Source: Inquilinus sp. Marseille-Q2685
GTDB lineage: Bacteria > Pseudomonadota > Alphaproteobacteria > DSM-16000 > Inquilinaceae
Direction of reading: 5' to 3'
Assembly: GCF_916619195.1 (NCBI RefSeq)
Contig: NZ_CAKAKL010000009.1
Coordinates: forward strand, 205,197 to 269,196
DNA length: 64,000 bases
A program made the position numbers and the translations under genes. Below, in pieces: positions 37,047 through 45,430 of the stretch (the stretch's first letter is position 1; each line of letters begins with the position of its first letter). The notes under the pieces were generated by a model. The model made no database searches. It saw only the letters and a program-made list of their open reading frames with translations, and was not told where the DNA came from.

Positions 37047-38069
37047 TCAGCCGCCGGCCAGCGTCTTGTAGACATCGAGGCCGATACCCTTGCACACGAA
37101 GCGGTTGGTGAAGGCCTTGCCCACGTCCAGCCCGGCCTCCAGCACGCCGGCCTTGACCATGCTGTCGTAGAAGCGCTGGTACCGCTCCGCGCTCTGGCAG
37201 CCGATGCCCTTGGCCTCGGCGTCGCCGGCGATGATGATGTGCTGGGCCTTGAGCTGCTCGCGCCCATAGGCCAGCTGCTCGTCCGTCATCTCCGGATTGT
37301 CCTTCTTGATCAGGGCGTTGGCCGCCGCCGGGTCGCCGAAGAGATAGTTGTACCAGCCGATGATCGAGGCATCGACGAAGCGCTGCACCAGGTCCGGGTT
37401 CTGGTCGATCAGCGACTGCTGCACCGCGATGGTGGTCGAATAGGCCTCGTAGCCGTTGTCGGCGAGCAGGAAGACCTTGGGCTTCCAGCCGGCCTGCGCC
37501 TCGATGTCCCGTGGCTCGGAAGTCAGGTAGCCCTGCTGGCCGGATCTCGGGTCGGCGATGAAGGGGGCGGGGTTGAAGGTGTAGGGCTTGTACTGTTCGT
37601 CCCGGAAGCCGGGATAGGCCGATTTCAGCCAGCGGAAATAGGTGTCGTAGCCCTCGCCGGACAGGAACAGCGTGTCCAGCTTCGCCAGGTCGCCGATGGT
37701 CTCGATCCGCCGGTCGGGATGGGCCATCAGGATCTGCGGGTCCTTCTGGAAGATGGCGGCGACGTTGATCACCGGCACGCCTTCCTTGACCGAATCGAAG
37801 GCGTCCAGCGTGCCGCCCATGAAGAAGTCGATCTGGCCGGCCACGAGGCGCGCCCGGTTGGCCGCCTGCGGCCCGCCCATGACGATGGTGACATCGAGGC
37901 CGAACTTGGCATAGGTGCCGTCCGCCACCGCCTGGTAGTAGCCGCCGTGCTCGGCCTGGGCCAGCCAGTTGGTGCCGAAGCTGACCTTGTCGGCCGCCGA
38001 GGCCGCACCGACCGACAGCGCGGCCGTCAGCCCGAGGGCGAGAGCGAGGACCCGTCCGAAAAGTTGCAT
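37047..38069 (-). CDS. ABC transporter substrate-binding protein, NMT1/THI5-like
   Basis: A 340-residue periplasmic protein. The Sec signal peptide MQLFGRVLALALGLTAALSVG is cleaved near ASA-ADK. The mature part begins KVSFGTNWLAQAEHGGYYQAVADG, the core NMT1/THI5 pattern, with IDFFMGGTLDAFDSVKEGVPV and the GEGYDTYFRWLK loop. The family binds pyrimidine precursors, riboflavin-type rings, taurine or nitrile-related N-compounds. It is the first gene of a five-gene operon (SBP-ATPase-permease-amidohydrolase-FAD oxidase). The cytosine-deaminase-like enzyme points to a heterocyclic substrate. Confidence 0.88.
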   Translation of the reverse strand: MQLFGRVLALALGLTAALSVGAASAADKVSFGTNWLAQAEHGGYYQAVADGTYAKFGLDVTIVMGGPQAANRARLVAGQIDFFMGGTLDAFDSVKEGVPVINVAAIFQKDPQILMAHPDRRIETIGDLAKLDTLFLSGEGYDTYFRWLKSAYPGFRDEQYKPYTFNPAPFIADPRSGQQGYLTSEPRDIEAQAGWKPKVFLLADNGYEAYSTTIAVQQSLIDQNPDLVQRFVDASIIGWYNYLFGDPAAANALIKKDNPEMTDEQLAYGREQLKAQHIIIAGDAEAKGIGCQSAERYQRFYDSMVKAGVLEAGLDVGKAFTNRFVCKGIGLDVYKTLAGG

Positions 38070-38351
38070 GAAGCCGATCCCTATGTCGTTTTTTTATGCC
38101 GCAGCGCCAAAGACGACAGGAAGCAACGGCCGTGCCATCCGCCTCCGATTGGAAGAGGCGCCGCGGCCGGCCGGCGATCCGCGGGGTATCGTTCCCGCCG
38201 GGCGCCGGACGGCGGTGCGCCGCGGCCGACGCCCTTCCCTCCGGTTGCCCAACGAATGGGCAGCCTAGTCCAGTTTTCCGGCACGCGGCAACCTTGCGCC
38301 GGCCCGTCGCCGGTCCTACGGTTTCCTGCCTTTTCCGGGAGACGAATCCCC

Positions 38352-38753
38352 TTGTCGCGCCCCATCACCCCGGCCGGAATCCGGCCGCCCTTCGCCCGCT
38401 ACAGCCATGCCGTCGAGGTGCCGGCGGGCAGCCGCCTGGTGGTCTGCTCCGGCCAGCTCGGCATCGGCCCGGACGAGGCGGTGCCGGACACGGTCGAGGG
38501 CCAGGCCGAGCTGTGCTTCGAGAACATCCGGGCGATCCTGGCGGCGGCGGGGATGGACCTGTCGCACATCATCCGGATCAACGCCTTCGTCACCGGGCGG
38601 GAGCATCTGAAGGGCTACATGGCGGTGCGCGACCGCGTCGTCGCCGACCCGCCCCCGGCCTCGACCCTGATGATCGTCTCCGGCTTCTCCCGGCCGGAGT
38701 TCCTGGTCGAGGTGGAGGTCATCGCCGCTGGGCCGGCAGAGGCCGTTGAATGA
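38352..38753 (+). CDS. RidA family (YjgF/UK114) protein
   Basis: A 133-residue protein of the RidA superfamily, which hydrolyses reactive enamine/imine intermediates or acts on aminoacrylate-like compounds. It shows AVEVPAGSRLVVCSGQLGIGPDE, QAELCFENIRAILAAAGMDLSHI (family helix) and the C-terminal LVEVEVIAAGPA. The usual Arg of the active RidA IRTTVFV motif is replaced in the region ADPPPASTLMIVSGF, so it is not a classical RidA. The start is probably TTG 38352, preceded by GGGAGA. It is divergent from the ABC-amidohydrolase operon (282-bp gap without another visible feature), which suggests a shared N-compound pathway. Confidence 0.8.
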   Translation: MSRPITPAGIRPPFARYSHAVEVPAGSRLVVCSGQLGIGPDEAVPDTVEGQAELCFENIRAILAAAGMDLSHIIRINAFVTGREHLKGYMAVRDRVVADPPPASTLMIVSGFSRPEFLVEVEVIAAGPAEAVE

Positions 38754-38763
38754 CCTATTTTGT

Positions 38764-38841
38764 TGTCATGCCCGGGCTTGACCCGGGCATCCAGAAGGTG
38801 TCGACGCTCTCTGGATTGCCGGGTCAAGCCCGGCAATGACA
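38764..38841. repeat. Inverted repeat, family E (CGGGCTTGACCCGG type)
   Basis: TGTCATGCCCGGGCTTGACC and GGTCAAGCCCGGCAATGACA, with inner CCAGA/TCTGG, form a ~78-bp hairpin between the RidA-like and creatininase genes. This repeat type is common in alphaproteobacterial intergenic regions. Confidence 0.85.
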
Positions 38842-38898
38842 GCAAAGGGATGGACCGGTCTCTTCCCTCCGATGCCCGCCGCCTGAAAGGACTCACCG

Positions 38899-39699
38899 AT
38901 GCTGCCGAAGCGTTACTGGTACGAGATGACGACGCTCGACTTCCGGGAGGGATCCGAGGGCTGGATCGCGGTGCAGCCGGTCTGCGCCATCGAGCAGCAT
39001 GGGCCGCACCTGCCGGTCTACACCGACACCTGCATCGCCGAGGGCATGGTGCGGCGGGGGCTGCAGCTGCTGCCGGCCGACCTGCCGGTGACCTTCCTGC
39101 CCACCCAGGCGGTCGGCAAGTCGAACGAGCACATCGCCTCGCCCGGCACCCTCACCCTGTCCTGGGAGACGCTGACGCAAGTCCTGATCGAGATCGGCGA
39201 GAGCGTGCGGCGGGCGGGGCTGCGCAAGCTGATCCTGATCAACTCCCACGGCGGCAACGTGCCGATCCTCGACGTGGTGGCGCGCGAGCTCAGGGTCCGG
39301 CACGGCATGCTGGCGGTGCATTCGGCCTGGTCGCGCTTCGGCAACCCGGACGGGCTGTTCCCGCCCGAGGAGTCGACCTACGGCATCCATGGCGGCGACA
39401 TGGAGACCTCGGTGATGCTGCATCTGCGCCCCGACCTGGTGAAGATGGAGCTAGCCGAGGATTTCCGGTCGACCCAGCTGGACTTCATCCGGGAGTTCGC
39501 GCATCTGCGGGCGCATGGCGTGTCGCAGTTCGGCTGGATGGCGCAGGACCTGAACCCCGGCGGCGCGGTCGGCAACGCCGCCAACGCCACGGCGGAGAAG
39601 GGGCGCCAGGTCGTCGACCACCAGGCCGCCGCCTTCGTCGCCCTGTGCCGCGACGTGCACGGCTTCGACCTGTCGCGGCTGTGGGAGCTTGGCGCCTAA
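38899..39699 (+). CDS. Creatininase family protein (creatinine amidohydrolase-like)
   Basis: A 266-residue metal-dependent amidohydrolase. Metal and catalytic residues are visible in CAIEQHGPHLPVYTDTCIAEG (Glu/His/Asp), INSHGGN (His) and GIHGGDMETSVML (Glu), the pattern of creatininase and MftE/FAPy hydrolases. The length equals creatininase (~260). It lies downstream of the RidA-like gene. With that gene and the divergent amidohydrolase operon it suggests a pathway opening cyclic amides. The substrate is unknown. Its 3' end overlaps the convergent cyclase gene by 4 bp. Confidence 0.87.
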   Translation: MLPKRYWYEMTTLDFREGSEGWIAVQPVCAIEQHGPHLPVYTDTCIAEGMVRRGLQLLPADLPVTFLPTQAVGKSNEHIASPGTLTLSWETLTQVLIEIGESVRRAGLRKLILINSHGGNVPILDVVARELRVRHGMLAVHSAWSRFGNPDGLFPPEESTYGIHGGDMETSVMLHLRPDLVKMELAEDFRSTQLDFIREFAHLRAHGVSQFGWMAQDLNPGGAVGNAANATAEKGRQVVDHQAAAFVALCRDVHGFDLSRLWELGA

Positions 39700-40943
39700 G
39701 CCGGCGTGAACACCTCGACCGGCACCCGCACGCCGCGCAGGGTCTGCGGGCCGAGGCAGCGGAACAGCTGCGGCGCCGCCAGCGCCTCGACGAAGCGGCG
39801 GCTGACCACCATCGGCACGCCCAGCGCGCCGCACAGGGTCTCCAGCCGGGCGGCCTCGTTCACCGCCGGGCCGATGATGGTGAAGTCCAGCCGCTGGCCC
39901 GAACCGACATTGCCGTACAGCACGTCGCCGACATGCAGCGCCACGTCCAGCGTCAGCACCGGCGCGCCCGCTTCGGCCCGGCGGAGGTTGATCGCGGCGA
40001 TCCGCTCCAGCGCCTCGGCCGCGGCGGCCAGCGTCCGGCCGCAGGTCTCCGCCGGATCCGCCTCGGCGAAGGCGAAGGTGGCCAGCAGGCCGTCACCCAT
40101 GAACTTCAGCACCTGCCCGCCGCGGGCCTCGACCGGCGTCGCCAGCGCGTCGAGATAGTCGTCCAGCATGGCGACCAGCTGGTCCTGCGGCAGGGCATCG
40201 GCCAGGGCAGTGAAGCCGCGCAGGTCGCCGACCAGGATCGCGGCCGAGATGGTCTCGACCGAGCCGCGGCGGATCTCGCCGTCCAGCACCCGCCGGCCGA
40301 CGTCGCGGCCGAGATAGGTGCCCAGCACGGTGCGGAAGGCGGAGAGATCGATGCCGGCGCGGATGGCGGCGCCGAACACCGGCATCAGGTCGTCGAGCGC
40401 CCGCACCTCGGCCTCGGTGAAGCCGCTGGGCCGGTCGGTCGCCAGCGTCACCGAGGCGCCGGTGCGCAGCGGGTGCAGCGTGCCGTCGAAGCCGAAGGGG
40501 ATGATGAAGCAGAGATAGTCGGTGGCGCCGGCATCGCGGAACTCGGCCAGGACCGGGAAGCGGTCCACGCCCTCGCCCCGTTCCAGCCGGTAGCGGGTCA
40601 GCGGCACGATGTCCTCGGCCTTGGCGGCGGCCGGATCGGCGGCGGCTTCCCGGGCGGCCAGCACCGCCTCGTAGATCGGGCTGGGGCTTGCGATCCTGCC
40701 CCAGGAGCCGTGGCCGTACTCCTCCCTCTCCCGGACGCCGTCGCGGGTCCAGATCAGGCCGAACGCCTCCATCTCCGGATGCAGGGTGGTGGCCGAGAGA
40801 TAGGCCCGCCACAGCGGGATGCCGGCTTCGAGCAGGCCGTCGGCGAAGCCGCAGGCGACGTCCTGCACCGGCCCGGCCATCAGCGCCTGGTTGCCCAGCC
40901 AGCGCCGAAGGCGGGCCAGGGCGGCGGCGGTCCTATCGATCAC
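39696..40943 (-). CDS. Class III adenylate/guanylate cyclase
   Basis: A 415-residue cytoplasmic protein making cyclic nucleotide. The N-terminal ~200 residues (LWRAYLSATTLHPEMEAFGLIW, PVLAEFRDAGATDYLCF) are a GAF-like sensory region seen in rhizobial cyclases. The C-terminal catalytic domain has metal Asp residues in AAILVGDLRGFTALAD and FMGDGLLATF. The signature HVGDVLYGNVGSGQRLDFTIIGPAVNEAARLE follows. The start is GTG at 40943, overlapping the DUF971 stop by 11 nt, so it is coupled to the housekeeping operon. The GAF ligand is unknown. Confidence 0.88.
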   Translation of the reverse strand: MIDRTAAALARLRRWLGNQALMAGPVQDVACGFADGLLEAGIPLWRAYLSATTLHPEMEAFGLIWTRDGVREREEYGHGSWGRIASPSPIYEAVLAAREAAADPAAAKAEDIVPLTRYRLERGEGVDRFPVLAEFRDAGATDYLCFIIPFGFDGTLHPLRTGASVTLATDRPSGFTEAEVRALDDLMPVFGAAIRAGIDLSAFRTVLGTYLGRDVGRRVLDGEIRRGSVETISAAILVGDLRGFTALADALPQDQLVAMLDDYLDALATPVEARGGQVLKFMGDGLLATFAFAEADPAETCGRTLAAAAEALERIAAINLRRAEAGAPVLTLDVALHVGDVLYGNVGSGQRLDFTIIGPAVNEAARLETLCGALGVPMVVSRRFVEALAAPQLFRCLGPQTLRGVRVPVEVFTPA

Positions 40944-41322
40944 GCGACAGGCCGCGCGCTTCCAGCGCGGCGAGATAGGCGCGCCACAGCTCGTCCTGCC
41001 GGGTCGCCAGCTCGTGCAGCCAAGTCCAGGAATAGATCCCGGTGTCGTGGCCGTCGTCGAACACCAGCCGCACCGCATAATGGCCGACCGGCTCGACCGC
41101 GGTGATGGCGACGTTGCGCTTGCCGCCGACGATGGTCTTCTGCGACGGGCCGTGGCCCTGGACCTCGGCCGACGGGCTCTCGACCCGCAGCAGCTCGGCC
41201 GACAGGGTGACGTGCAGCCCGTCGTCGAAGCGCAGCTCCAGCACGCGCTCGGCCCGCTTCAGCCGGATCTCGACCGGCCGGGCGGCGCTGCCGGTCAAAG
41301 GCGGGCTGCCCATGTCGGTCAT
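40933..41322 (-). CDS. DUF971 domain protein
   Basis: A 129-residue protein with the GBBH-like N-terminal domain (DUF971): PVEIRLKRAERVLELRFDDG, LSAELLRVESPSAEVQGHG, ITAVEPVGHYAVRLVFDDGHDTGIYSWTWLHEL. The domain occurs in gamma-butyrobetaine hydroxylase and near iron-sulphur proteins. Standalone members have no established role. It sits 4 nt after the Trm112 gene and overlaps the cyclase start in the same operon. Confidence 0.88.
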   Translation of the reverse strand: MTDMGSPPLTGSAARPVEIRLKRAERVLELRFDDGLHVTLSAELLRVESPSAEVQGHGPSQKTIVGGKRNVAITAVEPVGHYAVRLVFDDGHDTGIYSWTWLHELATRQDELWRAYLAALEARGLSRDR

Positions 41323-41326
41323 GGGG

Positions 41327-41575
41327 TCAGCGCCGCGCGTCGGGGTCGAGCGGCCGGGCCTCGTCGATCAGCATGATCGGGATGCCGTCGCGGATCGGAT
41401 AGGCCAGCCGCGCCTGGTCCGAGATCAGCTCCTGCGCTTTGGCGTCATAGCGCAGCGGCGCCTTGGTCAGCGGGCAGACCAGCATCTCCAGCAGCCGCGG
41501 GTCGACCGCCGTCGGGCTGCTGGGGGCGGGGCTGCTGGAACCGGCTGGGCTGCCGGAATCGGATGTATCGCTCAT
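41327..41575 (-). CDS. Trm112 family protein (YcaR-like)
   Basis: An 82-residue protein. A ~23-residue Ser/Pro-rich N-terminal extension is followed by the conserved Trm112 domain ([48 protein letters not shown]). The family forms a small zinc-ribbon-like fold that activates methyltransferases in eukaryotes; bacterial roles are less clear. Only one Cys of the zinc set is obvious. It is in an operon between the LonSB and DUF971 genes. Confidence 0.9.
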   Translation of the reverse strand: MSDTSDSGSPAGSSSPAPSSPTAVDPRLLEMLVCPLTKAPLRYDAKAQELISDQARLAYPIRDGIPIMLIDEARPLDPDARR

Positions 41576-41602
41576 GGGCACGGGGTCCGGGAACAGGGGC
41601 CG

Positions 41603-42262
41603 TCAGTGGCGCACGCGGCCGGCATGGCCGCCATGGATCGCCATCCGGATGATCGATAGCATGACTTGGGTGCGCTCGCAGAGATCCTTCGCCTCGAGCA
41701 GCGCCTGCTTCTCCTGCGGCTCGAACGGGCAGATCATGGCCAGCGAAGTGACCAGGCGCTCGTCCGGGGTCTGGCCGATCGCCTCCCAGTCGGCCGACAG
41801 GCCGGCGATACGGAAATAGTCGGTCAGGGCCCGGTTCAACCCGGCGCGGTCGATCTCCGCCGCAGACGGCTCGGCCATGTCGGCGGCGAAGCCGGTCCAG
41901 CCCGGCCGCACCCGGCGATAGCCGCGCCGCTCCTCCAGCTCCTCTTCGACCCGGAACCGGCACAGCCCGGTCAGGGTGATCAGGTAGCGGCCGTCATCGG
42001 TCTCGTCGAAGCTGGTGATCCGGCCGGCGCAGCCGACGGCGTAAAGCGGCGGCGGCGCCGCGCCCCAGTTGCCGGGGCGCGGCTGGATCATGCCGATCAT
42101 CCGGCCGCCGGCCAGCGCATCCTCGACCATGGCGAGGTAGCGCGGCTCGAAGATGTTGAGGGGCAGGAGGCCGCGCGGCAGCAGCAGGACCCCGGGCAGG
42201 GGGAAGACCGGCAGGTCGGTGCCGAGGTCCTGGAAGGCGGGCGCGCGCGGCCCCCTCTTCAT
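41603..42262 (-). CDS. LON peptidase substrate-binding domain protein
   Basis: A 219-residue protein containing only the Lon N-terminal (LonSB/PUA-like) domain: LPVFPLPGVLLLPRGLLPLNIFEPRYLAMVEDALAG and VGCAGRITSFDETDDGRYLITLTGLCRFRV are the standard motifs. No ATPase or protease domain is present, as is normal for this free-standing group. Its role is unknown. It lies 13 nt downstream of the thioredoxin-TPR gene, and this gene order is common in Alphaproteobacteria. Confidence 0.92.
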   Translation of the reverse strand: MKRGPRAPAFQDLGTDLPVFPLPGVLLLPRGLLPLNIFEPRYLAMVEDALAGGRMIGMIQPRPGNWGAAPPPLYAVGCAGRITSFDETDDGRYLITLTGLCRFRVEEELEERRGYRRVRPGWTGFAADMAEPSAAEIDRAGLNRALTDYFRIAGLSADWEAIGQTPDERLVTSLAMICPFEPQEKQALLEAKDLCERTQVMLSIIRMAIHGGHAGRVRH

Positions 42263-42275
42263 GTTTCGATCCGGC

Positions 42276-43193
42276 TCATGAAAACAGGAGCGAGGACAAC
42301 CGACGCCGGCCGGACAGGGTCAGGGGGTCGGTCGGGCCCAGCGCCTCGAACAGCTTGACCAGCTGCTTGCGCGCCGCCTGGTCGTTCCACTCGCGGTCGC
42401 GGCGGAACAGCTCCAGCAGCTCGTCCACCGCCGCGTCCTGCTGGCCGGCGCCGTAGAGGGCGGTCGACAGCTCGTAGCGGGCCTCATGGTCGTTCGGGTT
42501 GGCCTCCAACCGCTGCCGCAGCCCGGCCAGGCCGGCGATGGCGGCGGCGCTCTGCTCAGCCAGCTCCAGCGCGCTCTTCGCCGCCAGCACGTCCGCATGG
42601 CGCGCCAGATCGGGGCTCAGGCTCTCCAGGAACTGCTTGGCCTGCTCGGTCTCGCCCAGCGCGATCAGGCAACGGGCCAGGCCGGCCGCGGCGGCCGCGC
42701 TGTCCGGGGCATGCGCCAGGACATGCTGGTAGATGCCGGCCGCCTCCTCGATGTTGCCGCTGTCGAGCACGCTCTTGGCCTCGGCCAGCAGCTGGTCGAC
42801 ATGATCGTGGGCGTCGTGCCCGGCCAGCTGCACCAGCTTGTCGATGAAGCTCTTGACCTGGCTCTCCGGCACCGCGCCCATGAAGCCGTCGACCGGGCGG
42901 CCCTGGTAGAAGGCGTAGACCGTCGGCACCGACTGGATGCGCAGCTGCGCCGCCAGGGCCTGGTTCTGGTCGATGTCGACCTTGACCAGCCGGACCTTGC
43001 CCTGGGCGGCCTGGACCTGCTTCTCCAGGATCGGGCCCAGCGTCTTGCACGGGCCGCACCAGGTGGCCCAGAAGTCGACGACGACCGGCACCTCCATCGA
43101 GGCCTCGATCACGTCGGCGCGGAAGCCGGCGGTGTTGCTGTCCTTGATCACCGGTGCGGCGCCGCCGGAAGCGGCATTGAGAAGGGCGTCCAT
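42276..43193 (-). CDS. Thioredoxin-TPR chaperone-like protein (CnoX/YbbN type)
   Basis: A 305-residue protein with an N-terminal thioredoxin domain (VVVDFWATWCGPCKTLGPILEK, active site CGPC at ~45-48; cis-Pro in IQSVPTVYAFYQG). A C-terminal TPR-like helical region (DSGNIEEAAGIYQHVLAHAPD, NPNDHEARYELSTALYGAGQQD) follows. This is the CnoX/YbbN architecture, which holds unfolded proteins for GroEL and guards cysteines. The intact CxxC motif means thioredoxin activity is possible, unlike E. coli CnoX (SxxC). The start ATG at 43193 gives MDALLNAASG. It is the first gene of the operon to the cyclase. Confidence 0.9.
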   Translation of the reverse strand: MDALLNAASGGAAPVIKDSNTAGFRADVIEASMEVPVVVDFWATWCGPCKTLGPILEKQVQAAQGKVRLVKVDIDQNQALAAQLRIQSVPTVYAFYQGRPVDGFMGAVPESQVKSFIDKLVQLAGHDAHDHVDQLLAEAKSVLDSGNIEEAAGIYQHVLAHAPDSAAAAAGLARCLIALGETEQAKQFLESLSPDLARHADVLAAKSALELAEQSAAAIAGLAGLRQRLEANPNDHEARYELSTALYGAGQQDAAVDELLELFRRDREWNDQAARKQLVKLFEALGPTDPLTLSGRRRLSSLLFS

Positions 43194-43253
43194 GGCGTTG
43201 TCCCAGGTCTGGTATTGATCTGTGCCGAAGGCCGGCGGCGGCAAGCGGCGGCG

Positions 43254-43868
43254 TCAGCCGCCGGCAGGCGCATCCTCCGCCGATGGCGTGATGGTGGCCG
43301 GCTCCGCCGGCAGGGTGACGGAGTCGAGATCGACGATATGGGGTTCATGGCCGCAGCTGGCAATGAAGGCCAGCAGGCCGGCCGGCTCGATCGCCGTGGT
43401 CATGGTGTTGACCAGCGGATGGAAGTGCAGGGTGCCGTGCCGCATCATGTCGGCGTCCAGCACGATCGTCACCCGCCGGGCGTCGTCGTTGATGATGGCG
43501 AAGGGCGTGACCGAGCCGGGGGTGACGCCCAGCGCCTCCATCAGCCGGTCGGGCGAGCCGAAGGACAGCCGGCCGGATCCCAGCAGCTCGCCCAGCGCCT
43601 TCAGGTCGACGCGGCGCTCCTCCTCGCAGACGACGAGCCATTCCTGGCCCTTCTTGTTGCGCAGGAACAGGTTCTTGGAGTGCCAGCCGGGCAGCAGGCC
43701 GCGCAGGTGGCGCGATTCCTCGACCGTGAACACGGCCTCGTGCTCATGCGTCGCGACCTCGACGCCGAGCGAGCGCAGCCGGGCGAACAGGTCCGCCGAG
43801 GTCGCGCAGGGGCGGGCTGCGGCGGCGGGCAGGGACGATTCGGGGGCGGTGCTGTCGGGCGCGGTCAT
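43254..43868 (-). CDS. Prolyl-tRNA editing deacylase, ProXp-ala/PrdX-like
   Basis: A 204-residue protein of the INS/YbaK superfamily that hydrolyses mischarged Ala-tRNA(Pro). The core shows VEVATHEHEAVFTVEESRHLRGLLPGWHSKNLFLRNKKGQ, with the catalytic Lys in SKNLFL, and GSVTPFAIINDDARRVTIVLD and HPLVNTMTTAIEPAGL, as in ProXp-ala. A ~45-residue low-complexity tail is added. The ATG at 43868 starts MTAPDSTAPESS. It is upstream of the thioredoxin operon. Confidence 0.88.
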   Translation of the reverse strand: MTAPDSTAPESSLPAAAARPCATSADLFARLRSLGVEVATHEHEAVFTVEESRHLRGLLPGWHSKNLFLRNKKGQEWLVVCEEERRVDLKALGELLGSGRLSFGSPDRLMEALGVTPGSVTPFAIINDDARRVTIVLDADMMRHGTLHFHPLVNTMTTAIEPAGLLAFIASCGHEPHIVDLDSVTLPAEPATITPSAEDAPAGG

Positions 43869-44036
43869 GGGCGGTGTTATACGAGCCCGCAGCCGCGCTT
43901 CCAAGCCCGCCCCGGCCGTCGCTTCGCCGCGGTGTCGCGCGGCGCGAAAAATTTCCGCATTTAGATGCTTGCAAATCCCGCGGCATCGGATATAACCCGC
44001 CACCTCGACGGGCGCTGCGGCGCCGACGACGCCAGA

Positions 44037-44111
44037 GCGGGCGTAGCTCAGGGGTAGAGCACAACCTTGCCAAGGTTGGGGTCGAGGGTTCGAATCCCTT
44101 CGCCCGCTCCA
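44037..44111 (+). tRNA. tRNA-Gly(GCC)
   Basis: A full cloverleaf is visible: acceptor GCGGGCG/CGCCCGC, D-arm GCTC...GAGC, anticodon arm CAACC-TTGCCAA-GGTTG with anticodon GCC, and T-arm GAGGG-TTCGAAT-CCCTT. The genome-encoded CCA is at 44109-44111. The gene content switches from housekeeping to mobile-type immediately after it, so it is a likely integration site. Confidence 0.97.
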
Positions 44112-44141
44112 GTTTCTTCCAGGAAAATCAGTGACTTAGCG

Positions 44142-44163
44142 AACGCCCTCATGGGCGTTTTCT
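44142..44163 (+). terminator. Rho-independent terminator after tRNA-Gly
   Basis: AACGCCC-TCAT-GGGCGTT followed by a TTTT run, 31 bp after the tRNA CCA. A perfect 7-bp stem with a tetraloop. Confidence 0.85.
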
Positions 44164-44401
44164 GCTTCCCCGGCCTCGCTTGTCCAAGCGGGGAAGCAGG
44201 GGGGAAGCAACCGGACGCATGTTGCAGCGCACCCTGATGCCGCTGTGACGCCGGTCGTCTCCAAGCCCGACTCGCCATCTTGCCTCCATCAACTCGGTCC
44301 AGAAGCCGTGCGTGCGATCGTCCGGAGGACGCGACGCCGGTGCTCATTTGCATCCCAAGTTTGGTCTGGATATATTACGGGAAATTGCCTGGAGAGCAAG
44401 T
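44164..44401. other. Gap between tRNA-Gly and the toxin-antitoxin pair
   Basis: No convincing gene was found. GCGGGGAAGCA and GGGGAAGCA occur as short direct repeats near 44191-44210. This is where an integrase or its attachment-site remnant would be expected, but none is recognisable. Confidence 0.4.
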
Positions 44402-44704
44402 GTGGCCAGCAACTCGCAACGTCGCGCCATCCGGGAGTACCGGTCCCGTCTCACCGCTCGAGGCCTGGCGCGCTTCGAGGTGCTGGGCCTCGACACCGAC
44501 CGCGACCTGATCCGGTCTCTCGCGCGCCGGCTGGCGGAAGGCGGTCCGGAGGCCTCTCGGCTCCGCGCCGTGGTGAGCCAGGGTATCGCCGGCGAGGCGC
44601 CGAGCAAGGGCGGCATCCTCGCCGCGCTGCGCCGTTCGCCCCTGGTCGGAGCGGATCTCGACCTGCCGCGTCCCCGTGAGGAAGGACGCCAAGTCAATCT
44701 CTGA
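44402..44704 (+). CDS. Putative type II antitoxin (partner of VapC)
   Basis: A 100-residue, highly charged small protein beginning with GTG (VASNSQRRAIREYRSRLTARGL). GGAGAGC lies upstream. It is Arg-rich at the N-terminus, probably DNA binding, with a C-terminal tail EEGRQVNL of the kind that wraps a toxin. It is followed directly by a PIN-domain gene whose ATG overlaps its TGA stop (TGATG), the normal antitoxin-toxin order. It resembles prevent-host-death/VapB-type partners of VapC toxins, without a clear AbrB motif. Confidence 0.75.
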   Translation: MASNSQRRAIREYRSRLTARGLARFEVLGLDTDRDLIRSLARRLAEGGPEASRLRAVVSQGIAGEAPSKGGILAALRRSPLVGADLDLPRPREEGRQVNL

Positions 44705-45132
44705 TGCGCTATCTCCTCGACACCAACATCATCAGCGCCATCGTCAGGCCGATCCCGCCGGAGGCGCTCGTCGTCTGGATGGCCGAGCAGGTCGACGAGG
44801 ATCTCTTCATTGCGTCCCTGACCGTGGCCGAAATCCGACGCGGCATCCTGGAGAAGCCGGCGGGACGCAAGCGCGATCAGCTCGAGGCTTGGTTCGCAGG
44901 GCCGGAAGGTCCCTCGACCCTCTTCGCGGGCCGGATCCTCCCCTTCGATGAGAAGGCGGGCCTCATCTGGGCAAGGCTGATGGCCGAAGGCACGGCCGCG
45001 AGGCGGCCGCGCAGCGCGCTCGACACCATCATAGCCGCGGTCGCCGAGGCGAACAGCTGCATCGTCGTGACCGACAATGAGAAGGATTTCGCGGGGGTCG
45101 AGGTCCTCAATCCGCTGCGGACTACAGAATAA
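44704..45132 (+). CDS. vapC: VapC family PIN-domain toxin
   Basis: A 142-residue PIN-domain ribonuclease. The acidic active-site residues are visible: Asp in MRYLLDTNIIS (residue 6), Glu in ASLTVAEIRRGI (~44), Asp in RSALDTIIAAVAE (~104), and Asp in CIVVTDNEKDF (~122). The family cleaves tRNA or rRNA when freed from its antitoxin. It is coupled to the preceding antitoxin gene by a 1-nt overlap. This is typical cargo of integrated elements, which it helps to stabilise. Confidence 0.93.
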   Translation: MRYLLDTNIISAIVRPIPPEALVVWMAEQVDEDLFIASLTVAEIRRGILEKPAGRKRDQLEAWFAGPEGPSTLFAGRILPFDEKAGLIWARLMAEGTAARRPRSALDTIIAAVAEANSCIVVTDNEKDFAGVEVLNPLRTTE

Positions 45133-45430
45133 CCACCGGTCCGTCGGATCTGGCTGCGGCTGCCGAGACACGGCGCACGGCCTCTTCTTCACGGCATCTG
45201 CCGGCGGCTTGGCTCGCCGCATATGCCTCTGGTCAGCTTGCGACAGGCCTCGGTGAACTGGGCTGCTTGCCTCAATGATCGCCCCGTCGCGGGCTTCCGA
45301 CGCTGGCCGGCGCTGCCGCGGCGTCAAGCCCAGCCCGCACCGGACCGTGTTGGGCCTGACGCCGCGGCCGTTGGCGCCGGCCCTTCGCCTCCTCGCCCTC
45401 GATCGGAGGGCGATCGCAACGGAGGCAACC
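45133..45430. other. Gap between vapC and the DUF2958 gene
   Basis: About 300 bp without a convincing coding frame. It ends with GGAGGCAACC, a strong ribosome site for the next gene, and must hold its promoter. Confidence 0.4.

Noticed and set aside
44048..44353. Minus-strand frame of ~100 residues ending in GEGIRTLDPNLGKVVLYP
   Set aside because: This peptide is the well-known artefact of translating the reverse strand of a tRNA-Gly gene; the region is tRNA plus its terminator.
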